64,000 nucleotides of DNA, from assembly GCF_004104355.1 (NCBI RefSeq), contig NZ_RJLM01000003.1, forward strand, positions 372,001 to 436,000, in the 5' to 3' direction. The notes below the pieces were generated by a model that worked only from the letters and a program-made list of their open reading frames with translations, did not search any database and was not told the DNA's origin. The first letter of the stretch is position 1, and the number at the start of each line of letters is the position of its first letter. The DNA comes from Photobacterium chitinilyticum. Its GTDB lineage: Bacteria; Pseudomonadota; Gammaproteobacteria; Enterobacterales; Vibrionaceae. The position numbers were made by a program, and so were the translations under genes. Of the stretch, positions 1 through 8,628 are shown in pieces.

Positions 1-389
1 AACAACTGATAATCTTCCGCCAACTCCTGTACGAGTTTTTCAAAGCTAATGGTGCGCACGGTAATACCACCGTCGACATCACGCTCTTGTTCCTTCGTCA
101 TACCTCTGGAGATATCCAATGCCTTAGCAACCATACTCAGCAGTGCTTGCTCGTGAAAACCACCGATATTACTAATCTCGTTAGCGTTAAAACAAATGGT
201 ACGAGAAAAGTCCTGAGTGCTTTCCAGTACCAAGTAAATAACGACATCATCGCGATGCGACTGTGCCACAAAGATAGCGTTCATCAGTGTGTGGGCCAAG
301 ATTTCAGTGTGAGCCTCCTGGCCAACTGACGCCAGTAATTGCTGGCTGTCCGTAGGTGCAGATCTGGCTCGTAATACAAAGGCGCGCAT
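1..389 (-). CDS. trmY: tRNA pseudouridine-54 N1-methyltransferase-like protein (TrmY/UPF0217), 3' end cut by window edge
   Basis: The reading frame starts at ATG 389 and runs leftward without a stop to base 1, giving about 129 residues beginning MRAFVLRARSAPTDSQ. This N-terminus, followed by a segment with NIGGFHEQALLSMVAKAL, is recognisable as the bacterial branch of the TrmY/UPF0217 SPOUT methyltransferase family found in vibrios. Archaeal TrmY methylates N1 of pseudouridine 54 in tRNA using S-adenosylmethionine. The bacterial members are annotated by similarity and their substrate is less certain. The SAM-binding C-terminal knot lies outside the window. The gene is divergent from cspA. Family assignment is fairly sure; the enzymatic role is inferred. 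Confidence 0.8.
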   Translation of the reverse strand, partial: MRAFVLRARSAPTDSQQLLASVGQEAHTEILAHTLMNAIFVAQSHRDDVVIYLVLESTQDFSRTICFNANEISNIGGFHEQALLSMVAKALDISRGMTKEQERDVDGGITVRTISFEKLVQELAEDYQL

Positions 390-633
390 AAATATATGTC
401 CTGCTGGTTTAAATATTGCTCTTGTTATCAGTGCAGATGCCCGTAGTAACTTCATCACCACGCATCACAGCTGGCTATTATCACAGCTTTAACGGGTTAT
501 GTAACTGTAATAATCTGAATCAACAAAATAAAAAATGTACAAAAAACCGCCATGCGACCTCTGTCAGTATAAGAGCGCCACACATCAACGTTGGAGTCAG
601 ATTTGATGTTTCAAAATAAAACGAAAATAAACC

Positions 634-661
634 TTTACAATATCTGATGTTAGGGTATGAT
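634..661 (+). promoter_or_regulatory. Candidate cspA promoter with long 5' leader
   Basis: TTTACA (634-639) and TATGAT (656-661) are each one base from the sigma-70 consensus, with a 16-base spacer. Transcription would start near 668, leaving a leader of roughly 175 bases before the cspA start at 846. Long leaders are typical of cold-inducible csp genes, where they fold into temperature-dependent structures. The leader here (about 668-845) has no other gene. The TSS is inferred only. Confidence 0.5.
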
Positions 662-845
662 TCGTCTCGCTCTGTTGTTCAGAGTTATTAATGAAACATT
701 AAGTAAAAGTAAACCTCAGAATTTCTTCGTTATTGTTGTTATCCTCAGTGTTTCCCTTAGCTTCATCGTCACATTCAATAATTCAAGCTTTCAGCGCATC
801 GCACTATCGCGATAATTCTATGAAATAAAATATAAGGGACACATC

Positions 846-1058
846 ATGTCTAACAAAACAACTGGTCTAGTAAAGTGGTTTAACGAAGAGAAAGGTTTCG
901 GTTTCATTACTCAAGACAACGGCGGTGCTGACGTATTCGTTCACTTCCGCGCTATCGCTTCTGAAGGCTTCAAAACACTTGCTGAAGGCCAGAAAGTGTC
1001 TTTCGAAGTAGAACAAGGCCAAAAAGGCCCTCAAGCAGCTAACGTAGTAGCGCTTTAA
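846..1058 (+). CDS. cspA: Cold shock protein, CspA family
   Basis: This 70-residue protein is a single cold-shock domain that binds single-stranded RNA and DNA and acts as an RNA chaperone. The RNP1 motif KGFGFI (residues 16-21) and RNP2 motif VFVHF (30-34) are intact, as are the aromatic W11 and F12. The start is preceded by AAGGGAC at a good distance. A leader of about 175 bases and a perfect 13-bp hairpin behind the stop suggest a monocistronic cold-regulated transcript. The family call is certain; which csp paralogue it is cannot be fixed from one window. Confidence 0.96.
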
Positions 1059-1070
1059 GATTTGTAAGTC

Positions 1071-1100
1071 GGCGTAAATGGTGTCATCACCATTTACGCC
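1071..1100 (+). terminator. Hairpin after cspA
   Basis: GGCGTAAATGGTG (1071-1083) pairs perfectly with CACCATTTACGCC (1088-1100) around a TCAT loop. The 13-bp stem begins 13 bases after the cspA stop. No strong T run follows, so it may act as a transcript-stabilising 3' hairpin as much as a terminator. Confidence 0.65.
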
Positions 1101-1317
1101 ACTTCATGCTCATCATTAACAAGTTATTTATACCGTATCTTCGAAAATATAAACATTTCAAACATCTGCTTTTTGTATATGTCGTCACGTTCCATATTCA
1201 CTTCGTTATATCATTATAAATAAAATCATTAAACATAAGTATCAGTGACTAAACTCATCTTTAGGTTTTTTAACTTATTGTGGTTATGCCATGCTGATAA
1301 TAAATATAAGGAATAAT

Positions 1318-1398
1318 ATGTCTCGTTCAATAGGTCGTAAACGCTTTTGGTTTCAGCAATCCCGCAAAGAAAACAGCTCAATGAAAAAACAGAGGTAA
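1318..1398 (+). CDS. Small basic protein of unknown function (26 aa)
   Basis: ATG 1318 is preceded by ATAAGGAATA, a good ribosome-binding site, and opens a 26-codon frame ending at TAA 1396-1398. The product is very basic (MSRSIGRKRFWFQQSRKENS and so on, ending KKQR) and carries aromatic residues in the middle, as expected of a nucleic-acid- or ribosome-binding peptide. It ends four bases before the next small gene, so the two look cotranscribed. I do not recognise a family. Support comes from the SD sequence, the tight spacing and the composition only. Confidence 0.5.
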   Translation: MSRSIGRKRFWFQQSRKENSSMKKQR

Positions 1399-1402
1399 TT
1401 AA

Positions 1403-1612
1403 ATGGTAGTGAACTTTAATATTTTAAAAGGTAACGTCTCTTGGAATGCAACAGTACATCAATTAAATAGCGATATATTATTACGCCATGTTCTAATGAA
1501 AGGCAATGTGGCTAATGTTAATATTGAATTTTCGTATTGTGAGAAAACTTGCGAAGGTGACATCATTAACGAAGAGAATCAACTTATCGGTAATTTTTCA
1601 ATTACTCATTAA
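1403..1612 (+). CDS. Small hypothetical protein (69 aa)
   Basis: This 69-residue frame starts 4 bases after the 26-aa gene; GAGGTAATTAA upstream can serve as ribosome-binding site. The product (MVVNFNILKGNVSW...) has two similar halves, each with a strand-rich KGNV element (near residues 9-12 and 33-36), and two cysteines in YCEKTCEG. That pattern suggests a small beta-rich protein. No signal peptide or membrane segment is visible. Function is unknown. Linkage to the 26-aa gene and the position behind cspA are the only context. Confidence 0.6.
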   Translation: MVVNFNILKGNVSWNATVHQLNSDILLRHVLMKGNVANVNIEFSYCEKTCEGDIINEENQLIGNFSITH

Positions 1613-1873
1613 TGCTTTTAGAACATTTATTATATGAACTTTTTGTTTATACTCGCTTACTCTTCTAAAGCTCATTTGTTATAAACACCAAACTGAAAAC
1701 CATTCTGTCACAGGTTAAAACCTCGTTATTTGGCTATTTAAATGCCAGTACTCACATCAGTTCTAATCTAACCAATGTGATCTAACCTAAGTGATGGGTA
1801 TTGACTTCACCGACTATAATTAACTAGCCAGAATAGTCCCTCATCATCATAGATGACAAATGGTTTCAGAGTG
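1613..1873. other. AT-rich intergenic stretch, nothing recognised
   Basis: This stretch has many stops in all frames. No promoter, repeat or RNA gene stands out. It leads into the katG remnant and may include further unrecognisable decay of that gene. Confidence 0.5.
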
Positions 1874-2067
1874 ATTGGTTTTACCGATCACAACAATCAG
1901 TTTTTTCCATCAGTTTTACCTCCAAAAACCCAGAAGGGGCAACACAGTGGATTCCCGATGATGAGAGCGCATCAGAAATATTTCCTGATACCCAAGAGAA
2001 GTTTATCGATGACTTTATTGTCGCTTGGATAAAAGTAATGACACTCGACCGCTTTGATATTCAATAA
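1874..2067 (+). pseudogene. katG: Remnant of the 3' end of katG (catalase-peroxidase)
   Basis: From 1921 to the TAA at 2065-2067 one frame encodes a 48-residue tail ending EKFIDDFIVAWIKVMTLDRF plus DIQ. This closely matches the invariant C-terminus of bifunctional catalase-peroxidases (EKF-x-x-DFVAAW-x-KVMNLDRFDL as I recall it). Just upstream, in another frame, 1874-1912 reads IGFTDHNNQFF, resembling the GVFTD...LTNDFF segment of the same domain. The rest of the roughly 720-residue enzyme is missing and the two pieces are out of frame with a deletion between them. This is a degraded gene end, not a functional protein. The tail is confident; the upstream piece is tentative. Confidence 0.75.
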
Positions 2068-2201
2068 CACGGCAGTTAACTACTCATTGGGATCATCCCA
2101 AAAACGTCACAAAGATCCGAGACTAAATAATACCGTTTTTTTTGCATCCTTTTCGCTGCTATTACGTCTTTATAGGTAAAACACACGAATAAGGATAAAA
2201 G

Positions 2202-3206
2202 ATGTTCCAAGTTTTTACCGACCTTGCCAGCTGGGTGGTATTCGATTTACTGGGCTTACCCCCTTCGACCAAGCTGGCTGATGCGCTGCATTTCTTTATC
2301 GAAGACACCACCAAAATTTTTGCCCTGCTGCTGGTCATGATTTATGTCATTGCCATCATTCGAGCCTCTCTGGACGTCGAACGTGTCCGTGATTACCTGG
2401 CAGGCAAAAATCGATTCGTCGGTTATTTTTTGGGTTCAACCTTTGGTGCTATTACCCCTTTTTGTTCCTGTTCCAGTATTCCGGTATTTCTGGGGTTTAC
2501 CTCTGCAGGGATCCCGCTAGGGATAACGATGGCTTTTTTAATCACCTCGCCACTGATCAACGAAGTCGCTGTATTGCTGCTGATGAGCCTATTAGGTTGG
2601 AAGTTCACCCTGCTCTATATTGCGGTAGGCATGTTGATCGGCATGGTCGGCGGGCTATTTCTCGATACCATCCGTGCTGAGCGCTGGTTACAGTCTTTCG
2701 CCGCCGATGCCTTAAAGCATGGTCAACAAAATCTGCAAGCAAACCAACAGCCTTCTAATCAAACAATAACCGCCAAAATAACATTGGCTGAACGCCACCA
2801 GTTTGCCAAGCGAGAAACCACGGAAATATTCGGTCGGGTATGGAAATGGGTCGTTATTGGCGTCGGTTTAGGGGCTGCTCTTCATGGCTTCGTCCCTGAC
2901 GGCTGGATAGAGACTTATCTGGGTGATCGGCAATGGTGGTCGGTACCTGCTGCGGTGTTGCTTGGTATTCCTCTTTATTCCAATGCGACTGGGGTTATTC
3001 CCATTATGGAAAGCCTCATTACCAATGGTCTTCCTATCGGCACCACGCTGGCATTCAGTATGAGTACGGTAGCAGCCAGTCTGCCTGAATTCATTCTGCT
3101 CAAACAAGTCATGCAATGGCGGCTGCTCGCCATCTTATTTGTTGTTCTGTTGACGGCCTTTACCCTTGTGGGCTGGACCTTCAATATCACTTCTCCTTTG
3201 TTATGA
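2202..3206 (+). CDS. YraQ/UPF0718-type permease (DUF318)
   Basis: The 334-residue product is an inner-membrane protein of the UPF0718/YraQ permease family (related to ArsP). It has two hydrophobic halves split by a soluble loop around residues 165-210. The family hallmark FCSCSS is present with Cys88 and Cys90, followed by GITMAFLITSPLINEVA. The second half repeats the pattern (ATGVIPIMESL, then STVAASLPE). The start has AAGGATAAA upstream. It sits 10 bases ahead of a thioredoxin-like gene, a pairing common for this family and suggesting redox-linked or metal/metalloid export. The substrate is unknown; ArsP relatives export organoarsenicals, but no ars gene is nearby. Confidence 0.85.
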   Translation: MFQVFTDLASWVVFDLLGLPPSTKLADALHFFIEDTTKIFALLLVMIYVIAIIRASLDVERVRDYLAGKNRFVGYFLGSTFGAITPFCSCSSIPVFLGFTSAGIPLGITMAFLITSPLINEVAVLLLMSLLGWKFTLLYIAVGMLIGMVGGLFLDTIRAERWLQSFAADALKHGQQNLQANQQPSNQTITAKITLAERHQFAKRETTEIFGRVWKWVVIGVGLGAALHGFVPDGWIETYLGDRQWWSVPAAVLLGIPLYSNATGVIPIMESLITNGLPIGTTLAFSMSTVAASLPEFILLKQVMQWRLLAILFVVLLTAFTLVGWTFNITSPLL

Positions 3207-3216
3207 GGATATATCG

Positions 3217-3453
3217 ATGAAAAAAGTAAAAGTATTAGGCTCTGGTTGTAAAAATTGCAAAACCACCGCGGCATTAATCAGTGAAGTCGCCGATGCACTG
3301 AAGATCAAAATTGATATAGAGAAAGTTGAAGATTTTGCTCAAATCATGGCATATGGCGTCATGGCAACACCCGCCGTCGTCATTGACGAGCAGGTAGTAC
3401 ACAAAGGCAGTGTGCCTAAACGCGACGCTATCGCAGAGTGGTTCGAAAAATAA
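3217..3453 (+). CDS. Small thioredoxin-like protein (thioredoxin_3 family)
   Basis: The gene starts at ATG 3217, behind GAGGATATATCG; 10 bases separate it from the permease stop. It encodes 78 residues of a minimal thioredoxin fold. The redox motif CKNC lies at residues 11-14 in a beta-alpha-beta start (KVLGSGCKNCKTT), and the cis-proline loop MATPAVVID follows near residue 50. These cytosolic 'redox-active disulfide protein 2' proteins are commonly encoded beside YraQ-type permeases. It probably serves that transporter, but the partner reaction has not been established. A longer in-frame start at 3166 would overlap the permease and is not preferred. Confidence 0.88.
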   Translation: MKKVKVLGSGCKNCKTTAALISEVADALKIKIDIEKVEDFAQIMAYGVMATPAVVIDEQVVHKGSVPKRDAIAEWFEK

Positions 3454-3524
3454 GTAGGGAATAAGTATGAGGAGTAGCCCTTCTATAACAAAACAAGGGT
3501 TACTTTAGATACATATAACTGGCA

Positions 3525-3555
3525 GTATTCGCCATCAAAGAATGATGGCGAATAC
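3525..3555. terminator. Bidirectional hairpin between thioredoxin-like gene and choV
   Basis: GTATTCGCCATCA (3525-3537) and TGATGGCGAATAC (3543-3555) form a perfect 13-bp stem with an AAGAA loop. It lies between two convergent transcription units, 71 bases after the plus-strand stop and 22 bases beyond the choV stop. Confidence 0.7.
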
Positions 3556-3577
3556 ACATTCAGAATTGAGCACTTCC

Positions 3578-4771
3578 CTATGCTAACTTGGCAGAAAAAT
3601 GCTTTCCGAGCAGGGCGTGATAAAAATCATTATCTGACAATATCCCTTCCAGGCGCCTTTCCGTTCCCAGTAAAACAGGCTGACCGGTACGGTAGCGGAT
3701 TTCCAGCGCTTCGCGCATCGAGATATCTGGCGTTGTCATAACCACCTTATCTTGCTCGAGCGTCTCCAGACTATCCCCCTCCTGCCACTGTTGCAATGCC
3801 AGAGACTCATTCTGCCGAGTCACCGCCATGATTTCACCTTCCACGGTGGTACTGACGCAAGTCTTATCATGCTGATTAAGTACCAACATTTCTCCCAACG
3901 ACTCTAGTTCACTGACCCCTGTCATCAAGGAGCGTCCACGCAGCACATTAAGCGGATTGGTATGCGCGACAAAGTCTTTTACGTATTGCGAATTAGGTTT
4001 CAGCACAATATCTTCCGGTTTACCGTGCTGGATCAGCTGGCCGGACTCCATGATCGCAATGTTATTGCCGATCTTGAGGGCTTCATCCAAGTCATGACTA
4101 ACAAACACAATCGTCTTGTTCAGCTGACGCTGAAGCTCCAGCAACTCATCTTGAAGCTGGCTGCGGATAAGCGGGTCCAGTGCCGAAAATGGTTCATCCA
4201 TCAGCAAGATGTCACTATCCATGGTAAATGCCCGAGCCAGGCCGACGCGCTGCTGCATACCGCCCGATAGTTCATGAGGGTATTTACTCTTCCACTCGGA
4301 AAGGCCTACCATCTCGAGCTTTTCTTCTGCACGACGACGGCGCTCAGCCTTGCCGATACCCTGCATCTCCAGGCCAAAAGCGGCATTGTCGAGTACGGTC
4401 AGCCAAGGCATCAAAGCAAATTTCTGAAATACCATGGATATACGGTTAGTACGCAAATGACGCAGGGCCGTTGTATCACAGCTGGCAAGATCAATGGACT
4501 GTTCGCCATCCTGCACCTCGAGCGAACCACGGCTAATGGTATTCAGGCCATTAATCGCACGTAGCAAACTTGATTTACCAGAACCGGACAGCCCCATCAA
4601 GACACAAATTTCACCCTCTTCGATATCGAGGCTGACATCATGGACACCGACCACATCACCGGTGGCATCAATAACTTCCTGACGGGTTTTGCCCTCATCC
4701 AGCAATGCCAGAGATTGGGTTGCCTGCTCGCCAAAGATAACATCCAGATTTTTAATACTAATCGCGCTCAT
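3578..4771 (-). CDS. choV: Choline/betaine ABC transporter ATP-binding protein
   Basis: This 397-residue protein is the ProV/OpuAA-type ATPase of an osmoprotectant importer. Walker A GLSGSGKS lies at residues 60-67, the ABC signature LSGGMQQR near 168-175, and Walker B ILLMDEP at 188-194, followed by a C-terminal CBS-like regulatory segment (residues about 335-390). It starts 2 bases after the choW stop, with AGGAGG inside the end of choW, so the two are translationally linked. Position behind betIBA and the permease indicates choline as the substrate. A glycine-betaine-preferring ProV cannot be excluded from this subunit alone. Confidence 0.92.
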   Translation of the reverse strand: MSAISIKNLDVIFGEQATQSLALLDEGKTRQEVIDATGDVVGVHDVSLDIEEGEICVLMGLSGSGKSSLLRAINGLNTISRGSLEVQDGEQSIDLASCDTTALRHLRTNRISMVFQKFALMPWLTVLDNAAFGLEMQGIGKAERRRRAEEKLEMVGLSEWKSKYPHELSGGMQQRVGLARAFTMDSDILLMDEPFSALDPLIRSQLQDELLELQRQLNKTIVFVSHDLDEALKIGNNIAIMESGQLIQHGKPEDIVLKPNSQYVKDFVAHTNPLNVLRGRSLMTGVSELESLGEMLVLNQHDKTCVSTTVEGEIMAVTRQNESLALQQWQEGDSLETLEQDKVVMTTPDISMREALEIRYRTGQPVLLGTERRLEGILSDNDFYHALLGKHFSAKLA

Positions 4772-4773
4772 GA

Positions 4774-5622
4774 TTAGCCCTCCTTGCTCTGGCTTGCCGG
4801 AGTCTTACATAGACGATCCAAGATAATGGCGACCAATACTATGGCCAAACCGGCTTCAAACCCCTGAGAAATATTCACCGTATTAAGGGCACGGATCACA
4901 GGTTTCCCCAAACCGTCAGCTCCCACCAGCGCGGAGATCACCACCATAGACAGTGACAACATAATGCATTGTGTTATCCCTGCCATAATGTTTGGCATTG
5001 CCGCCGGAAGTTCAACGTTGAACAACAGCTTCATTCGATTGGCACCGAAGGCTCTACCCGCCTCGACCAGCTCTTCGGGGACTCGGCTAATACCCAGATA
5101 GGTCAGGCGGATTGGAGCGGCAATGGCAAAAATAATAGTAGAAATAAGACCGGGAACAACACCTAAGCCAAACAGTACCAAGGTTGGGATCAAGTAGACA
5201 AATGTCGGTATAGTCTGCATCAAATCAAGGATCGGGCGCATGATGGTATACAACCAAGGCTTGTGTGCCGCCACTATCCCGACGGGAACCCCAACCAACA
5301 CCGAGATCATAGTGGCCGTTAATACCAGAACAAAGGTCTCCAGCATTTCTTCCCAGTAACCCAGGTTCATGATCAGCAGCAATGCCGCTACAACGAAAAT
5401 GACCAGAGAGAAGCTCCGGTGAAGAAACCATGCCAACAAAGCCGTCATCAAAATTGGTACTGCTGGCGGAAACCACTTAAACAGATCAACCAGCAGCATG
5501 ATCAGTGATTCCAAGGTATAGGAAAGCGAGTCAAAAAATCCTGCGGCATTGTAGGTAAGCCAATCCACGAAGGCTGCCATCCAATTACCTAACGGGATTT
5601 TATGCTCTGTAATAAAGTCCAC
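4774..5622 (-). CDS. choW: Choline/betaine ABC transporter permease
   Basis: This is a 282-residue ProW-family inner-membrane permease with about six membrane helices. The conserved EAA-type cytoplasmic loop for contact with the ATPase is at VEAGRAFGANRMKLLFNVELP. The N-terminal region LGNWMAAFVDWLTYNAAGFFDSLS is typical of ProW/ChoW. It lies between choX and choV in the canonical X-W-V order. It should carry choline across the inner membrane for oxidation by BetA and BetB. Assignment to the family is firm; substrate preference is inferred from the bet context. Confidence 0.93.
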   Translation of the reverse strand: MDFITEHKIPLGNWMAAFVDWLTYNAAGFFDSLSYTLESLIMLLVDLFKWFPPAVPILMTALLAWFLHRSFSLVIFVVAALLLIMNLGYWEEMLETFVLVLTATMISVLVGVPVGIVAAHKPWLYTIMRPILDLMQTIPTFVYLIPTLVLFGLGVVPGLISTIIFAIAAPIRLTYLGISRVPEELVEAGRAFGANRMKLLFNVELPAAMPNIMAGITQCIMLSLSMVVISALVGADGLGKPVIRALNTVNISQGFEAGLAIVLVAIILDRLCKTPASQSKEG

Positions 5623-5755
5623 TGTTACTCCTTAATGGTCCATATTGTATTTTAAATTGTGTCGTTCCGTGTTTGTCTATCGTGCCGACCCGCTACCACC
5701 TGTTGCGATGGCAGCAGCACCGACAGTCACCCTGTATCGGGCAAACAACAAGTAA

Positions 5756-6704
5756 TTAGATATTCAGATATGACTTCACGGCTTTGGTTGCATCGCCGCC
5801 ATCTTGTGCCGTTACCTTGCTAAGCCACTGTTCCAGTACCTGCGAATTGGCTTGCAGCCAAGCTTTTGCCGCAGCATCAGGTTTGGCATTATCGTTTAAG
5901 ATATTACCCATCAATTGGTTTTCCATTTCTAGGCTGAAGCTCAGGTTCTGCAATAGCTGGCCGACATTCGGGCAAGTTTTCAGATAATCTTTGCGAACAT
6001 TGGTATAGACACTCGCACCGCCATAATTAGGGCCGAAGAAATCATCGCCACCAGCAAGGTAGGCCATCTCAAAATTGCTGTTCATCGGATGAGGCGCCCA
6101 ACCGAGGAAGGCTATCCACTGCTCGCGGTTGACCGCACGTTTGACCTGCGACATCATTCCGGCCTCGCTGGACTCAACCAAACGGAAACTTTTCAGTTCG
6201 AAGGCGTTTTTATCAATCATGCCTTGGATCAGACGGTTACCATCGTTACCCGGTTCAATGCCATAAATGCGGCCGCGAAACTCATCTTTGTGTTTAGCCA
6301 GATCAGCAAAGCTGCGCACCGGCGTCATAAACGTATTTCGGGACTGCAAGGGTATATTTAGCCCCTTCCAAGTTAGCTCGCACTGTCTCAACCGAACCGT
6401 CCTGATGATATTTGGCAATGTCCGCTTCCATGGTTGGCATCCAGTTCCCCAAGAACACATCAATATCTTGGTTGGCCATGGAAGAGTAAGTCACGGGGAC
6501 CGACAGTAGCTGAGTTGAGGTCTTATAGCCCAGCCCTTTGAGCACTTCACTCGTAATCGCCGTTGTTGCGGTAATATCTGTCCAGCCCACATCGGAGAAA
6601 CGCACGGTTTCGCACTGTGCGGCTAATGCCGTTGACGCTGACAGACTGAGTAATAGTGCTGAGCTACCCATGATTGCATTTTTAATTGTTTTCTTCGTCT
6701 TCAT
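5756..6704 (-). pseudogene. choX: Choline-binding periplasmic protein ChoX, interrupted by a frameshift
   Basis: Two overlapping frames together encode one ChoX-type substrate-binding protein of about 316 residues. The first frame (from ATG 6704, SD AAGGAAGAG) has a signal peptide ending near ALAAQ, then CETVRFSDVGWTDITATTA and GNWMPTMEADI, and runs out of frame after VPKYVYDAG. The second frame picks up at VRSFADLAKHKDEFRGRIYG and continues to the stop at 5756. The break is at about 6316-6321; loss of two bases in a GT repeat (GGTGTGCGC to GGTGCGC) would explain it, as would one extra base. Unless this is a sequence error, the transporter lacks its binding protein. Downstream choW and choV are intact. 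Confidence 0.85.
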
Positions 6705-6787
6705 GACTCTTCCTTTATCCATGTTTGTTAAGCCAAATCTGTTAAGTAATGGCTCTTCTCATATCTGGCGAGAAGGCTGATTTGTTC

Positions 6788-8548
6788 TCAAAAGTCAGCT
6801 TGCTTGTTTTGGTAATTAAGCCGCTTCGTTTTCAGTATTTTTTCGGTAATAGTGTCTGGGGGTATCAGACGCTGAGCGGAGCCAACACGCTGCTCTGTTT
6901 CCCAGTTAGGGGCAATCCAGGTTTGTGCATCAGAAGACGCAAGCGGAGCATGACCCAAAATGGCATCGGCGACTTTCTCTGCCACCATGATTGTCGGCGC
7001 ATTGAGGTTCCCGTTCGGAATTGTCGGGAACACCGACGAGTCGACAACTCGCAGAGAGTCAATTCCCCTGACCTGACAATTCTCGTTCAGCACGGCCATA
7101 GGATCGTTATCGGATCCCATCTTGCAGGTACACGACGGATGGTAGGCACTTTCGACGTTTTGGCGAACCCAGGCATCAATTGCTTCATCGCTGGTAACAC
7201 CAGCTCCCGGTTGGATTTCCTTACCGCGGTACTCATCCATTGCCGGTTGAGCCAATATTTCACGGGTCAGGCGGATACAATCACGCCAATCCTGTATATC
7301 TTGCTCTGTACTAATGTAGTTGAATTCGATGTTTGGCTTTTGATGCGGATCGTTAGATTCCACCCAGATACGGCCACGGCTTTGCGGTTTGTTCGGACCG
7401 ACATGCACCTGAAAACCATGGCCATCAAAAGCTACCTGGCCGTCATAGCGCATCGCCGCCGGCAAGAAATGATACTGAATATTGGGCCATTTCAGCCCGG
7501 CACGAGAGCGGATAAAAGCACACGACTCAAAGTGGTTGGTGGCTCCCAGACCATCTCTGCGTAATATCCAGCGCGTACCGATCAGCCCTTTGCTAATTAG
7601 CCCCAGCTTGCTGTTCAGCGTTATCGGCTGATGGCATTCATATTGGAAATAGACTTCCAGGTGGTCTTGCAGATTCTCCCCGACACCCGGCAAATCATGC
7701 TCTACCGCAATTCCGGCTTGCTCCAATACCGCCTTGGGCCCCACCCCCGACAGTTGAAGAAGCTGCACCGAGCCGACAGAGCCCGCCGACAACAGCACTT
7801 CCTTGTTGGCAAAAACAGACTCAACCTTACCACCCAACTCAATCTCAACCCCGATAGCCTGTTTGTTTTCAAGCAATACCTTGCGGCTGACAACGCCCGT
7901 TTTGACGGTCAGGTTGCTGCGCTTCATGGCTCGACGCAGATACGCATTCGAGGTTGAGGCGCGTACACCTTTATCAACCGTCATATGCATAGGGCCAAAG
8001 CCTTCCTGCTGATAGCCGTTATAATCATCAGTCTTCGGATAGCCCGCTTGCTGTCCGGCACCGATAAATGCCTGATACAAAGGGTTCAGCGTCATATTGT
8101 TGCCGTTACAGGTTGCCAACGGACCGTCGCCACCGCGGTAAATATCTTCACCGCTAATCCATGATTCAGCGCGGCGGAAATACGGCAGGCACTCCTGATA
8201 ACTCCAACCTGCCGCGCCATGCTCAACCCACTCATCAAAGTCGCAGGCATGGCCTCGCACATACACCATGCCATTAATGGACGAGCTACCACCCAGTACA
8301 CGTCCTCGCGGACAATGCAAACGGCGGTTATCGATACCGGCCTCAGGCTTTGATTCAAACTGCCATGCGTACTTATCGCTGTTCATTGGGTACGACAGTG
8401 CTGTCGGCATTTGAATAAAAATGCTTCTGTCACTCCCGCCAGCCTCTAGTAATAAAACGCTATGTTCACCCGAGGCCGTTAAACGGTCAGCTAACACACA
8501 GCCGGCTGATCCCGCTCCGACAATGATATAATCGTAGGTTTTGTTCAT
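6788..8548 (-). CDS. betA: Choline dehydrogenase
   Basis: This 586-residue GMC-family flavoprotein oxidises choline to betaine aldehyde, and can take the aldehyde on to betaine, at the inner membrane with electrons passed to the respiratory chain. The FAD-binding [13 protein letters not shown] motif is at residues 11-23, the GMC signature [18 protein letters not shown] near 81-98, and the catalytic histidine region [13 protein letters not shown] near residue 470. AAAGGGAAA precedes the start. It follows betB by about 80 bases in a betI-betB-betA operon. It is slightly longer than the E. coli enzyme, with a unique C-terminal tail of about 40 residues. Confidence 0.96.
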   Translation of the reverse strand: MNKTYDYIIVGAGSAGCVLADRLTASGEHSVLLLEAGGSDRSIFIQMPTALSYPMNSDKYAWQFESKPEAGIDNRRLHCPRGRVLGGSSSINGMVYVRGHACDFDEWVEHGAAGWSYQECLPYFRRAESWISGEDIYRGGDGPLATCNGNNMTLNPLYQAFIGAGQQAGYPKTDDYNGYQQEGFGPMHMTVDKGVRASTSNAYLRRAMKRSNLTVKTGVVSRKVLLENKQAIGVEIELGGKVESVFANKEVLLSAGSVGSVQLLQLSGVGPKAVLEQAGIAVEHDLPGVGENLQDHLEVYFQYECHQPITLNSKLGLISKGLIGTRWILRRDGLGATNHFESCAFIRSRAGLKWPNIQYHFLPAAMRYDGQVAFDGHGFQVHVGPNKPQSRGRIWVESNDPHQKPNIEFNYISTEQDIQDWRDCIRLTREILAQPAMDEYRGKEIQPGAGVTSDEAIDAWVRQNVESAYHPSCTCKMGSDNDPMAVLNENCQVRGIDSLRVVDSSVFPTIPNGNLNAPTIMVAEKVADAILGHAPLASSDAQTWIAPNWETEQRVGSAQRLIPPDTITEKILKTKRLNYQNKQADF

Positions 8549-8628
8549 TTGATTTCCCTTTCAATTCTGTGGTGAAGATTAAAACCTGCTGTTATCAGCA
8601 GCTCCCGTCATTGCTGATATCTGTCGGC

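Noticed and set aside
1100-2100. Possible insertion sequence at the katG remnant
   Set aside because: No terminal inverted repeats, transposase fragments or target duplications could be seen.
6749-7564. Open frame of 271 codons antisense to the end of betA
   Set aside because: It lies inside well-conserved betA, lacks a credible start site and shows no known family.
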